Of a DNA stretch of 64,000 nucleotides, positions 34,920 to 43,998 are shown piece after piece. Made by a program: the position numbers and the translations under genes. Within the stretch, counting starts at the first letter, position 1. Every line of letters starts with the position of its first letter. The stretch is from positions 52,341-116,340 of the forward strand of contig NZ_JAIOAA010000017.1 in the NCBI RefSeq assembly GCF_019890675.1, read 5' to 3'. This DNA is from Micromonospora sp. PLK6-60. GTDB taxonomy: Bacteria > Actinomycetota > Actinomycetes > Mycobacteriales > Micromonosporaceae. Under the pieces are notes generated by a model. That model ran no database searches, was not told the DNA's origin, and worked only from the letters and a program-made list of their open reading frames with translations.

Positions 34920-36095
34920 TCAGGGTTTGAGGACGACCTTCTCGCAGTGGTCCTGCTTGTTCTTGAAGATGTCGAAGCCGCGTTCGGCCTCGTCGAGCGG
35001 CAGCGTGTGGGTGATGACCCGGGTCGGATCGATCTCGCCGCGCTCGATGCGCTGCAGCAGCGGCTTCATGTAGCGCTGTACGTGGCATTGCCCGGTACGC
35101 AGGGTCAGCGCTCGATTCATCCACGCGCCGGCCGGGAACTTGTCGAGGAAACCGCCGTACACGCCGATCACCGATACGATGCCGCCGCTGCGGCACGACA
35201 GGATCGCCTGCCGCAGCGCATGGGGGCGCTCCGTCTCCGACCGGACTGCCTGCTTGACCCGGTCGTAGGCGTGGATGTGCGCGGCACCGTGGCTGGCCTC
35301 CATGCCGACGGCGTCGATGCACTTGTCCGGTCCCCGCCCGCCGGTCAACTCCAGCAGTCGGGACCGCACGTCCACCTCCTCGAAATTGATCGGCGTGTGG
35401 CCCGCCCGTTCCGCCATCTGCAGCCGGTACGGCTCCTTGTCGATGGCGATGACCTTCGCGGCACCGAGCATCCGGGCGCTGTCCATGGCGAACTGGCCGA
35501 CCGGGCCGGCCCCCCACACCGCGACCACGTCGGTGGGCTGGATGTCACACAGGTCGGCGCCCATGAAGCCGGTGGGCAGGATGTCGGAGAGGAACAGCAC
35601 CTGCTCATCGGTCAGATCGGACTCGATCTTCAGCGGACCGACGTCGGCGAACGGCACCCGCGCGTACTGCGCCTGACCACCCGCGAAGCCGCCCGTCAGA
35701 TGCGAATAGCCGAAGATCCCGGCGACCGGATGGCCGAACATCTTCTCCGCGATCCCGGCATTGGGGTTGGAGTTCTCGCAGCAGGAGTAGAGCTCGGCGG
35801 CGCAGGCGCCGCACGCACCGCAGGCGATCGGGAACGGCACGACGACCCGGTCGCCGACCCGCAGCTTGTCCGCGGGCACCCCCGAGCCGACCTCGACCAC
35901 CTCGCCCATGAACTCGTGGCCCATGACGTCGCCGTCCTGCATGGTGGGCACATACCCGTCCACCAGGTGCAGGTCGGAGCCGCAGATCGCGGTGGACGTG
36001 ATCTTTACGATCGCGTCGCGCTTGTTCAGGATCTTCGGGTCCGGTACGTCACGGACCTTGACCTTGTTGCGGCCCGCCCAGGTGTTCGCCCTCAC
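34920..36095 (-). CDS. Zinc-dependent dehydrogenase, glutathione-independent formaldehyde dehydrogenase-like
   Basis: A 391-residue medium-chain dehydrogenase. Catalytic zinc ligands are Cys38 (ICGSDLH) and His60/Glu61 (GHEFMGE). A structural zinc lobe is formed by Cys92, Cys95, Cys98 and Cys105 or 106. The Rossmann motif is VWGAGPVGQFA. The insert after the zinc lobe (NPNAGIAEKMFGHPVAGIFGYSHLTGGFAGGQAQY) is characteristic of the formaldehyde-dehydrogenase-like subgroup. GTG 36095 overlaps the SRPBCC gene stop. Actual substrate may be any small aldehyde or alcohol. Confidence 0.9.
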   Translation of the reverse strand: MRANTWAGRNKVKVRDVPDPKILNKRDAIVKITSTAICGSDLHLVDGYVPTMQDGDVMGHEFMGEVVEVGSGVPADKLRVGDRVVVPFPIACGACGACAAELYSCCENSNPNAGIAEKMFGHPVAGIFGYSHLTGGFAGGQAQYARVPFADVGPLKIESDLTDEQVLFLSDILPTGFMGADLCDIQPTDVVAVWGAGPVGQFAMDSARMLGAAKVIAIDKEPYRLQMAERAGHTPINFEEVDVRSRLLELTGGRGPDKCIDAVGMEASHGAAHIHAYDRVKQAVRSETERPHALRQAILSCRSGGIVSVIGVYGGFLDKFPAGAWMNRALTLRTGQCHVQRYMKPLLQRIERGEIDPTRVITHTLPLDEAERGFDIFKNKQDHCEKVVLKP

Positions 36096-37090
36096 GCGTC
36101 CGCTCCCTTCGCGAGTTCGGCATCCGACAGCGGTTGCGCCGGACGCTGCGGGAACTCCTTGCGGGCCCGCTTGCCCCACGGGGCGCCCTCGGAGCGGACC
36201 ACCTCGCCGGTCTCCAGCACCTGCTTGAGCCGGCGCAGGTCGTCGTCGAGCTGCTGGTGCGGTTCCTCGCCGAAGTACCTGGCGACCGCCTTGCCGACCG
36301 CGCCGCCCGGGATGTCGTAGGTCAGGACGACGTGCACCTCTGTGCTGACGCCGTCCGGGGCGGGCACGAACCGGACCGTGCCCGCGTTTGGCACGTCGGC
36401 GTTCCCGGTCGACCGCCACGTGATCTTCTCTCCGGTCGCCTCGTCGATGATCTCGGCGTCCCACTCGACGTTCGTGCCGAACGGAGCGCTGGCGGACCAA
36501 TGGCTCGTACGGTCGCCGGTGGCGCGGACCTCCCGGAGATGAGCCATGAACGTCGGAAGGTTGCCCAGATCGCGCCAGAACGCGTAGACCTCCCGTGCGG
36601 GCTTGCGAACCGTTGTGGTTGCTGTCAGCTCCATGGGTCCTCCTTTGCGTGCGCCCCCTACCGCCGGCGCGGCGCCGATCTCCCTCGCCCGGGTGGCTTG
36701 CACGGCGGTCAGTACATCCAGCACCGTGATCCCGAGGACGGCGCCAGTGACCCCGAGGAGCCGCCGCCGGCGGCGCCCGCGCCGGTGCGCGATGGCCATT
36801 CCGAGCGAGGTCAGGTCCATCGCGTCGCCCACGACACGGGTCCACGTCCAGGCGCTCTTCCGCCGGCTCGTCAGGAGCCCGGCCGCGTGTACCAACTCCC
36901 GCGCCCCGACCAGCGGCACCACCGCCCGAGAAGCCCGGGAGTCGTCTACGCCACTGATCCGGCGCACCGTGTCCGGCACCGTCAGCTGTGCCACGCCCAG
37001 ACCGAGACTCATCCAGCCGAGCCCGCGCCCCCGCCGCTGGACCTCCTCCTGCCTTGCATCCGCTGCCTCTCGGACTGCCAGTCGAGTCAC
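36092..37090 (-). CDS. Membrane-segment plus SRPBCC (START-like) fusion protein
   Basis: A 332-residue two-part protein. Residues about 20-150 contain hydrophobic helices (GWMSLGLGVAQLTV, LLGVTGAVLGITVLDVLTAVQA) of a small membrane domain. Residues about 160-300 are a SRPBCC/polyketide-cyclase-like lipid-binding domain (MELTATTTVRKPAREVYAFWRDLGNLPTFMAHL...). GTG 37090 has GGAGG six bases upstream. It is co-translated with the downstream dehydrogenase. The combination suggests a hydrophobic-ligand carrier at the membrane; function unproven. Confidence 0.8.
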   Translation of the reverse strand: MTRLAVREAADARQEEVQRRGRGLGWMSLGLGVAQLTVPDTVRRISGVDDSRASRAVVPLVGARELVHAAGLLTSRRKSAWTWTRVVGDAMDLTSLGMAIAHRRGRRRRRLLGVTGAVLGITVLDVLTAVQATRAREIGAAPAVGGARKGGPMELTATTTVRKPAREVYAFWRDLGNLPTFMAHLREVRATGDRTSHWSASAPFGTNVEWDAEIIDEATGEKITWRSTGNADVPNAGTVRFVPAPDGVSTEVHVVLTYDIPGGAVGKAVARYFGEEPHQQLDDDLRRLKQVLETGEVVRSEGAPWGKRARKEFPQRPAQPLSDAELAKGADA

Positions 37091-37357
37091 GGGTAGCCTC
37101 CGTATCCGATCGCACCTGGCCGAGCATCCCGGCTCATGGCGAACCGGGCGGCGAAATGGTGCGGCCGGCATACCCGCCTAAGACCACCTGAACCCCGCTA
37201 ATCGGCCGCTGACGGAGACCGCCGCAGGCTCAACAGGGCGCCCGGAGAGGCCTGTCGTCACTGCGGTCGCCGGCGGCCAGGAGCCGACTGCCATGGATGA
37301 GCCGATCCGTGCGTGGCGCGCTCCGGCGGCTCAGTCGCGACCCGGGCCTGCGTCCGG

Positions 37358-38479
37358 TCACCCGCCGACAGTGGGGCTCCCGTCCCCCTCGTCCCGCCAG
37401 CCGCCGGGTTCGGGATGGTAGCCGTAAGCGGCGGCCCGCACCGTTTCCTCGTTCTCCAGCCCGGAGCCGATCGCGCCGCCGACGGTGGCCAGCGACGTGG
37501 TGATCCAGGCGAGCGTGAGGTAGTCGGTGAAATCGACCGGCCGCTGCAAGGTCTGCTCCAGCACGGAGGTGTCGATCAGCAGCGCCCCGACGAGCACCGT
37601 TCCAGCGAACAGGGCCAGGTAGGACACCGCCGTGGCCAGGGTGAGGGTGAGGATCGTACCCAGGTTGAACAGCCGGGCCAGCTCGCGCGGCGTCTCACGG
37701 TCCGGTTTCTCCCACAGGTCATGGGCGACGATCAGCCAGGTCACCAACGCGGTCAGCCCCAGCAACATGATCACGGCGAGCCGGAGCCCGCCGAGGGCGT
37801 CGCCCATCTGCCAGATGGTGTCCGTGGTGAGCGCGAACGCGGCCGTGCCGAAGGCGCCGACCAGCAGCTTGGACAGGCCCAGCAGCGCGCGTCCGGGTCG
37901 GTTGGCCCGGACCATGCCGGCCAACAGCCGCACCCGGCCGATCAGCGGTGACCCGAGGTAGCCCACCTCCCCGGTCCTGCCGACCACCTTGTGAACGGCC
38001 GTCATCCGGCCTGCCATCTCGGCCGGCACCCAGCCGGCCGGCGGTACCCGCTGGTCGGAGGTGTCGGTGAGTAGCCGGCTCACCATGTCCGGAACGGCCG
38101 CACGGGCTGCTCGCAGCTGGTGCAGTCCCAGCGCGGGCAGGGAAAGCATCGCGACCCGGCGCCGCGCGGAGGTCTGCGCGACCAGCGGCACCCCCTCGGT
38201 GTGCAGCGGCAGGTCGGTCAGGCAGATCGCGACATCCCACCGGTCGTCGGTGCGCCGTTCGGCAACGTCGTCGAGCAGCGCCTCAACGCCACCGTCGCGG
38301 CGCGGCGCCACCGCACCCCAGCCCTCCCGAACGGTCCACCGCGCGTTCGCGTCCACCCGCTCGGCGAGTCGGCCGGCCAGCTCGGCGGTGAGCCGCGCGG
38401 TCACCCGAGCCGGGTGGTCGGGCGGGGTCGCCAACAGTCCGACGACGATCTCCCGGCGATGCTCTTCGCTCTGGGTCAT
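37358..38479 (-). CDS. Hypothetical membrane protein
   Basis: A 373-residue protein I do not recognise. The N-terminal 190 residues look soluble (REIVVGLLATPPDHPARVTARLTAEL..., DVAICLTDLPLHTEG). The C-terminal half has about four to five transmembrane helices (LLGLSKLLVGAFGTAAFAL, LRLAVIMLLGLTALVTWLIV, ILTLTLATAVSYLALFAGTVLVGALL, YLTLAWITTSLATVGGAIGSGL). ATG 38479 has GAGGA upstream. It is not obviously coupled to its neighbours. Confidence 0.7.
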   Translation of the reverse strand: MTQSEEHRREIVVGLLATPPDHPARVTARLTAELAGRLAERVDANARWTVREGWGAVAPRRDGGVEALLDDVAERRTDDRWDVAICLTDLPLHTEGVPLVAQTSARRRVAMLSLPALGLHQLRAARAAVPDMVSRLLTDTSDQRVPPAGWVPAEMAGRMTAVHKVVGRTGEVGYLGSPLIGRVRLLAGMVRANRPGRALLGLSKLLVGAFGTAAFALTTDTIWQMGDALGGLRLAVIMLLGLTALVTWLIVAHDLWEKPDRETPRELARLFNLGTILTLTLATAVSYLALFAGTVLVGALLIDTSVLEQTLQRPVDFTDYLTLAWITTSLATVGGAIGSGLENEETVRAAAYGYHPEPGGWRDEGDGSPTVGG

Positions 38480-38797
38480 CGGTGGTCCTCACGGGTAGCC
38501 GGGTTCGTCGCCGTCCACCGCCACCAACCGGCTTGTCGTGAGCCTTCGACGGTTGCCACGGCGCTCCCTCCCGGTGTCGGCACGGAGGTCTTTCGCCACT
38601 CCCGGCCGGCGCAACGGCCACGATGAAGCTGCCGTCAAGCCCGATTGAGTCGGCCACCCCACCCTAGGCGAAGGCGTAGACCGCCGCCCACCGCTGGATC
38701 ATTGACAGGCGACCAGGCCGCGGGCGCGCGCACCGCCGGGAAAGGGAAGCCGTCCCGCCCGATGGCATGGGTGCCCGGGCACCGGGTATCCACGGGC
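38480..38797. other. Intergenic region
   Basis: About 320 bases without a convincing gene or strong structure. Codon pattern on both strands is not gene-like. Confidence 0.4.
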
Positions 38798-39019
38798 ATG
38801 GGCAGCCAAAAGCACAACAAACACGACAGCGGTGGCGAGTCGGCGCGGGGCCGCCGGCACCCGGGCAGCGGAGCACGGGGCCGGCAGGGGGCCACCGTGG
38901 AGCACTCGCCGGGCCAGCGGCACGAGCGCACCGCGACCGGACCGGCCGGCACCGAGCGCGACCACAGCCGGTCGAAGGCGGCCCGAGAGGGGCGGGTCAA
39001 CCGCCAGGGTACGGCCTGA
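38798..39019 (+). CDS. Possible small hydrophilic protein
   Basis: A 73-residue open frame beginning MGSQKHNKHDSGGESARGRR, very rich in Arg, Gly, Ser, His and Lys and lacking hydrophobic segments. It would be a small basic disordered protein. The ribosome site is poor and no family is recognised. It fills part of an otherwise empty 600-base gap, which is the main reason to list it; it may not be real. Confidence 0.3.
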   Translation: MGSQKHNKHDSGGESARGRRHPGSGARGRQGATVEHSPGQRHERTATGPAGTERDHSRSKAAREGRVNRQGTA

Positions 39020-39084
39020 CCCGCGGCTACCCCTCCTCCCCGCGCTCGTCGATCAGCTCCCGACCTCGACGAACCCGACCCGGG

Positions 39085-39780
39085 TCAGACCGCGAGGGCC
39101 GCGCGCACCTCCCGCTCCGCCGTGACTCCACCGTCGCCGTGCGAGGTGACCCGACCGGATTCGAGGACGTGGTAGCGGTTCGCCACCCGCAGCGCGAACC
39201 CGAGGTGCTGCTCGACGAGCAGCACGCTGAAGCCGGACTGCCGGGTCAGCTCGACGATCCGCTCCTGGATCTCGGCGACCACCGACGGCTGGATGCCCTC
39301 GGTCGGCTCGTCGAGCATGAGCAGCCGCGGCCGGGTGATCAACGCGCGGGCGATGGCGAGTTGCTGACGTTGACCACCGGAGAGCAGCCCGGCCCGCCGC
39401 CGCAGCAGCGGACGCAGCGCCGGGAACAGGTCCAGCACCTCCGCCGTCGCCACCGCGCCGTCGCGCCGGCCGTCGGCGACGAGGCGCAGGTTCTCCGCCG
39501 CCGTCAGGTGCGGGAAGCACTGCTGGCCCTGCGGGACGTACGCCATGCCGCGCGCCACCCGCTCGTGCGGCGCGAGCCGGGTGACGTCCTCGCCGTCCAG
39601 CTCGACGGTGCCGGCGGTCGGGCGCAGCAGGCCCGCCGCGACGCGCAGCAGGGTGCTCTTACCGGCGCCGTTGTGCCCGAGCACCGCGGCCACCCCGTCG
39701 GGCGGGACGGCGAGGTCCACGCCGTGCAGCACCCGGGAACGCCCGTATCCGGCGTGCACCCCACGCAGGGTCAGCATCAT
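39085..39780 (-). CDS. urtE: Urea ABC transporter ATP-binding subunit UrtE
   Basis: A 231-residue LivF-type ATPase: Walker A GHNGAGKST, signature LSGGQRQQLAIARALI, Walker B LLMLDEPTEGIQP, switch VEQH. The IQP after Walker B is typical of UrtE. It works with UrtD to power UrtB/UrtC. ATG 39780 overlaps the urtD stop (ATGA). It is last in urtABCDE. Confidence 0.93.
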   Translation of the reverse strand: MMLTLRGVHAGYGRSRVLHGVDLAVPPDGVAAVLGHNGAGKSTLLRVAAGLLRPTAGTVELDGEDVTRLAPHERVARGMAYVPQGQQCFPHLTAAENLRLVADGRRDGAVATAEVLDLFPALRPLLRRRAGLLSGGQRQQLAIARALITRPRLLMLDEPTEGIQPSVVAEIQERIVELTRQSGFSVLLVEQHLGFALRVANRYHVLESGRVTSHGDGGVTAEREVRAALAV

Positions 39781-40610
39781 GCCTCCAGACCGCTGGGGAC
39801 CGACCCGGCGTCGACCGGGTGGCCGAGGTAGACCTCCTGCACGCGCGGGTCCGCCTGGACCTGCGCCACCGTGCCCTCGCTGAGCACCTTCCCCGCGTGC
39901 AGCACGGTGACGCTGCGCGCGAAGCGACGCAGGAAGTCCATGTCGTGCTCGATCACCACCACCGTGCGATCCCGGCTCACCGTCTCCAGCAGGGCGCCCG
40001 TGGCGTCGCGCTCCTCGTGGCTCATCCCGGCGACCGGCTCGTCGAGCAGCAGCAGCCGCGCGTCCTGCACCAGCAGCATGCCGATCTCCAACCACTGCTT
40101 CTGGCCGTGCGCGAGCGTGCCGGCGAGCTGGTCGGCCCGGCCGGTCAGCCCGATGGTCTCCAGCGCGGCGGCCACCTCGTCGGGGATCCCCCGCCGACGC
40201 CGGACCAGGGTGGCCCAGCTCCGGCGGGCGCCCGCCGCGATGTCGAGGTTCTGCACGACCGACAGCTCCTCGAAGATCGTCGACGTCTGGAACGTCCGGC
40301 CGATGCCGAGCCGGCTGATCCGGTGCACCGGGCGACCCAGCAGCTCCTGGTCGCCGAAGCACACCGAGCCGGTGGCCCGCACCAGACCGGTGATCGCGTC
40401 GACCAGGGTGGTCTTGCCGGCACCGTTCGGCCCGATCAGGAACCGGATGTCACCGGCGGGCACCTCCAGCGAGACGCCGTCGACGGCGGTGAAGCCGTCG
40501 AAGCTGACCCGCACGTCACGGACGGACAGCCCGTCCAGTCGGTCGCCGCTCATGCCGTGCCGGCTGGGCATGCCCGCACGGCCCTCGCTGCGCTCGGTGC
40601 GTTCGCTCAT
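39777..40610 (-). CDS. urtD: Urea ABC transporter ATP-binding subunit UrtD
   Basis: A 277-residue LivG-type ATPase: Walker A GPNGAGKTT, QTSTIFEELSVVQNL, a diverged signature LAHGQKQWLEIGMLL and Walker B LLLLDEPVAGMSHEE, all as in UrtD. ATG 40610 overlaps the urtC stop (ATGA); a later in-frame ATG (MSGDRLDGL) would trim a 20-residue polar tail, so the exact start is slightly uncertain. Confidence 0.93.
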   Translation of the reverse strand: MSERTERSEGRAGMPSRHGMSGDRLDGLSVRDVRVSFDGFTAVDGVSLEVPAGDIRFLIGPNGAGKTTLVDAITGLVRATGSVCFGDQELLGRPVHRISRLGIGRTFQTSTIFEELSVVQNLDIAAGARRSWATLVRRRRGIPDEVAAALETIGLTGRADQLAGTLAHGQKQWLEIGMLLVQDARLLLLDEPVAGMSHEERDATGALLETVSRDRTVVVIEHDMDFLRRFARSVTVLHAGKVLSEGTVAQVQADPRVQEVYLGHPVDAGSVPSGLEA

Positions 40611-41794
40611 GCCGTCGGCACCTCCGCTCGCTCCGCGCGTCGTCGGGCAGTCGGGAACCACCCGCGCCGCCGCGACGCGGAGTCCGCGTCGCGGCGGCGG
40701 GCCAGCGCCCACAGCGACGCCAGGCCGCCGGGAAGGAACGCCACCACCACCACGAACAACAACCCCTGCAGGTACGTCCAGGTGCCCGGGAAACGTTCGG
40801 AGAGGGCGGTACGCGCCCAGGCGACCGCCACCGCGCCGAGCACCGGCCCGAGCAGCGTGGCCCGGCCGCCCACTGCCACCCCGATGACGAACTCGATCGA
40901 CGGGACGATGCCGATGAGGGCGGGTGAGATGATGCCCACCGCCGGCACGAACAGCGCGCCGGCGAGGCCCGCCATGCCCGCCGCCACCACGTAGGCGACG
41001 AGCTTGACCGACGCCGGGTCGTAGCCGAGGAAACGGACCCGCTCCTCGCTGTCCCGCACCGCCACCAGCAGTTCCCCGTAGCGGCTGTGGATGAGCTGGC
41101 GGGCCAGCGCGAGCAGCGCCAGCAGCACGCCGGCGATGATGAAGTAGACCATCCGCTGGTTGACCGGGTCGTCCAGGTCGTAGCCGAAGAAGCCCTGGAT
41201 GTCGGTGAGCCCGTTGGTGCCGCCCGTGGTCCCCTGCTGGCCGATCAACAGGATCACCATGGCGGCGGCGAGGGCCTGGCTGAGGATGGCGAAGTACGCG
41301 CCGCGCACCCGGCGGCGGAACACCAGTGAGCCGAGCCCGAAGGCGACGGCCATCGGCAGCAGCACCGTGGCCGGCAGCGCGAACCACGGGCTGGCGAACG
41401 GCCGCCACCAGACGGGCAGTTCGTCGAGCTGCCCGTACAGCTGCATGAAGTCGGGCATCCCACCGGGACCCGCGTCGGCGAGCTTGAGGTGCATGGCCAT
41501 CGCGTAGCCGCCCAGGCCGAAGAAGACGCCCTGGCCGAGGGTGAGCATGCCGCCGCGCCCCCAGGCGATGCCGATGCCGACGGCCACCATGGCGACGCAG
41601 AGGTACTTGGCGAGCAGGGCCAGCCGGAAGTCCGACAGGGCCAGCGGCGCGACGGCGAACAGCAGCGCCGCGCCGAACGCGAAGCCGGCCGCCGCGCGCA
41701 GCCGCGAGCGGCCACCGGGCCGCCGCGGTGGCGGGGCGTCGGCCGGGGCCGCTGGTGTGGCGGTGCTCGGCGGCGCGGGTGTCACGGCGGTCAT
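40607..41794 (-). CDS. urtC: Urea ABC transporter permease UrtC
   Basis: A 395-residue LivM-type permease with about ten hydrophobic segments, a Pro-rich cytoplasmic N-terminus and the conserved GWGRGGMLTLGQGVFFGLGGY-like segment (IAWGRGGMLTLGQGVFFG) and GGTNGLTDIQ. It forms the channel with UrtB. ATG 41794 overlaps the urtB stop (ATGA). Confidence 0.93.
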   Translation of the reverse strand: MTAVTPAPPSTATPAAPADAPPPRRPGGRSRLRAAAGFAFGAALLFAVAPLALSDFRLALLAKYLCVAMVAVGIGIAWGRGGMLTLGQGVFFGLGGYAMAMHLKLADAGPGGMPDFMQLYGQLDELPVWWRPFASPWFALPATVLLPMAVAFGLGSLVFRRRVRGAYFAILSQALAAAMVILLIGQQGTTGGTNGLTDIQGFFGYDLDDPVNQRMVYFIIAGVLLALLALARQLIHSRYGELLVAVRDSEERVRFLGYDPASVKLVAYVVAAGMAGLAGALFVPAVGIISPALIGIVPSIEFVIGVAVGGRATLLGPVLGAVAVAWARTALSERFPGTWTYLQGLLFVVVVAFLPGGLASLWALARRRDADSASRRRGWFPTARRRAERAEVPTA

Positions 41795-42678
41795 GCGAGG
41801 CTCCTGGTCCGCAGGGTGAACAGGCCCTGTGGCCGCCACTGGAGGAACGCGACGATCGCCACGAAGACGATCACCTTGGCGACGCTGAGGGTGGTGAGGT
41901 ACTCCCCGGTGGCCTGGAGGACCCCGAGGGCGAAGGCGACGATCACGCTGCCCTTGAGCTGGCCGATCCCGCCGACCACGACAACCAGGAAGGCGTCGAT
42001 GATCAGGTTGGTGCCCATGGTCGGGCCGATCGGGCCGAGCAGGGTGAGCGCCACCCCGGCGAGCCCGGCCAGGCCGGAGCCGAGAAAGAAGGTCGTCCGG
42101 TCGACCCGGGCGGTGGGGATGCCGGACACCGCGGCGAGGTCGCGGTTCTGCACGACCGCGCGGATCCGCCGCCCCAACGGGGTGAGCCGCAGCGCCAGGG
42201 TGAGGGCGGCGACGGCGGCCAGGGCCAGGGCCAGGATGAACAGCCGGTTGTTGGCGACCGTCAGCCCGCCGGGCACCGCCACGTTGCCGGTGAGCAGGTC
42301 CGGCGCGCGGGTCTGCACGTTCGGACTGCCGAAGATGTCCCGGGCGAGCTGTTGCAGCATCAGGGACACGCCCCAGGTGACCAGCAGGGTGTCCAGGGGA
42401 CGGGCGTAGAGCCGGCGGATCAGCAGGATCTCCAGCAGCACCCCCATCGTGCCGGCGACCACGAACGCCACCGGCAGCGCGACCAGCAGCGACAGGCCGG
42501 CGCCGGTGATGCTCTGTTGCAGCACGTACGTGGTGTAGGCGCCGGCCATGATGAACTCGCCGTGCGCCATGTTGATGACGTTCATCTGGCCGAAGCTCAG
42601 CGCCAGCCCGAGCGCGATGAGCAGCAGCACCGCGCCGATGCTGATGCCGGTGAAGAGTTGACCGAAGAGGACTGTCAC
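41791..42678 (-). CDS. urtB: Urea ABC transporter permease UrtB
   Basis: A 295-residue LivH-type permease of about eight transmembrane helices with the conserved LSFGQMNVINMAHGEFIM segment and VVQNRDLAAVSGIPTARVD. UrtB proteins of this short type lack the long N-terminal domain seen in some Gram-negatives. GTG 42678 starts 76 bases downstream of urtA. Confidence 0.93.
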   Translation of the reverse strand: MTVLFGQLFTGISIGAVLLLIALGLALSFGQMNVINMAHGEFIMAGAYTTYVLQQSITGAGLSLLVALPVAFVVAGTMGVLLEILLIRRLYARPLDTLLVTWGVSLMLQQLARDIFGSPNVQTRAPDLLTGNVAVPGGLTVANNRLFILALALAAVAALTLALRLTPLGRRIRAVVQNRDLAAVSGIPTARVDRTTFFLGSGLAGLAGVALTLLGPIGPTMGTNLIIDAFLVVVVGGIGQLKGSVIVAFALGVLQATGEYLTTLSVAKVIVFVAIVAFLQWRPQGLFTLRTRSLA

Positions 42679-42753
42679 GGTGGGTACTCCGTACTGCTGG
42701 TCGGGGGGCCCGGGCGGGGCGCGTCGTCGCGGTGCCCGCCCGGGCCGGCGTCG

Positions 42754-43998
42754 TCAGCTCAGGCCGCTCGCCCACGGATAGGTCCTGAGGTACGGGTCCG
42801 GCGCGACCGGCTTGCCGGAGTTCCACACCTCGGTGATCAGGCCGTCCGCGCCGATCTTGCCGATGCGGGCGGTCTTGGCGATGTGCTGGGTCTTGCCGTC
42901 GACCGTGACCAGGCCCTCCGGCGCGTCGAAGGTGATTCCGTCGGAGGCGCCGCGGACCTTCTCGACGTCGAACGCGCCGGCCTTCTCGACCATCGCCTTC
43001 CACAGGTGGACGCTGACGTAGGCGGCCTCCATCGGGTCGCTGGTCGGCTTGTCGGCGCCGTACTTCGCCTTGTACGCGGCCACGAACTTGCTGTTCGCCG
43101 CGCCGGGCGTGGTCTGGTAGTAGTTCCAGGCGGTCAGCTGACCCTCCAGGTACTGGGTGCCGATGCCCTTGACCTCCTCCTCGGCGATGGACACCGACAC
43201 CACCGGCATCGCGGCGGCGGTCAGCCCGGCCGACTTGTACTCCTTGAAGAAGGCCACGTTGCTGTCACCGTTGAGGGTGTTGAAAACGGCGTTCGCGCCG
43301 GACGACTTGACCTTGTTGACGATCGTGCCGAATTCGGTGGACCCGAGCGGCGCGTAATCCTCGCCGACCACGGTCATCCCGTTCGCCGCCGCGTACGCCT
43401 TGATGATTTTGTTGGCCGTCCGGGGGAAGACGTAGTCGCTGCCGACCAGGTAGACCGATTTCGTTCCCTGGGCCTTGAGGTAGTCGAGCCCGGGGACGAT
43501 CTGCTGGTTGGTCGTGGCGCCCGTGTAGAAGATGTAGGGCGACTGTTCCAGACCCTCGTACTGCACCGGATAGAACAGCAGCGCCTTGTTCTTCTCGAAG
43601 ACCGGCTTGACCGCCTTGCGGCTGGCCGACGTCCAGCAGCCGAAAACGGCGGCCACCCGGTCCTCGGAGATGAGCTTCTCGGCCTTCTCGGCGAAGGTGG
43701 GCCAGTCCGAGGCGCCGTCCTCCCCGACCGGCTGGATCTTCTTGCCGAGTACGCCGCCGGCCGCGTTGATCTCCTCGACGGCGAGCATGATGGAGTCGCG
43801 GACGGTGACCTCGCTGATCGCCATGGTGCCGGAGAGCGAGTTGAGCAGGCCCACCTTGACGGTGTCGCCGGAGACGTCGGCGGTGACGCCGGCCGCGCCG
43901 CCCTCGTCACTGGTCTTGCTGCCGCACGCGGTCATGGCCGCCGCGGCGACGAGGGTCATGGCACCCGCCAGGATGCGGCGGCCCCAAAGAAGTGACAT
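42754..43998 (-). CDS. urtA: Urea ABC transporter substrate-binding lipoprotein UrtA
   Basis: A 414-residue lipoprotein with lipobox MTAC (Cys25) and a two-lobed periplasmic-binding-protein fold. SGTMAISEVTVRDSIMLAVEEINAAGGVLGKKI, the FGCWTSASRKAVKPVFE segment and LLFYPVQYEGLEQSPYIFYTGA are diagnostic of UrtA rather than of amino-acid binders. It captures urea at the cell surface for UrtBCDE. It is the first gene of the operon; a GlnR-like site lies about 160-180 bases upstream. Confidence 0.95.
   Translation of the reverse strand: MSLLWGRRILAGAMTLVAAAAMTACGSKTSDEGGAAGVTADVSGDTVKVGLLNSLSGTMAISEVTVRDSIMLAVEEINAAGGVLGKKIQPVGEDGASDWPTFAEKAEKLISEDRVAAVFGCWTSASRKAVKPVFEKNKALLFYPVQYEGLEQSPYIFYTGATTNQQIVPGLDYLKAQGTKSVYLVGSDYVFPRTANKIIKAYAAANGMTVVGEDYAPLGSTEFGTIVNKVKSSGANAVFNTLNGDSNVAFFKEYKSAGLTAAAMPVVSVSIAEEEVKGIGTQYLEGQLTAWNYYQTTPGAANSKFVAAYKAKYGADKPTSDPMEAAYVSVHLWKAMVEKAGAFDVEKVRGASDGITFDAPEGLVTVDGKTQHIAKTARIGKIGADGLITEVWNSGKPVAPDPYLRTYPWASGLS

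Noticed and set aside
36096..37127. Long leftward frame continuing the formaldehyde-dehydrogenase-like gene upstream
   Set aside because: The region is the SRPBCC gene in another frame; the GTG at 36095 with a 4-base overlap is the sensible start.
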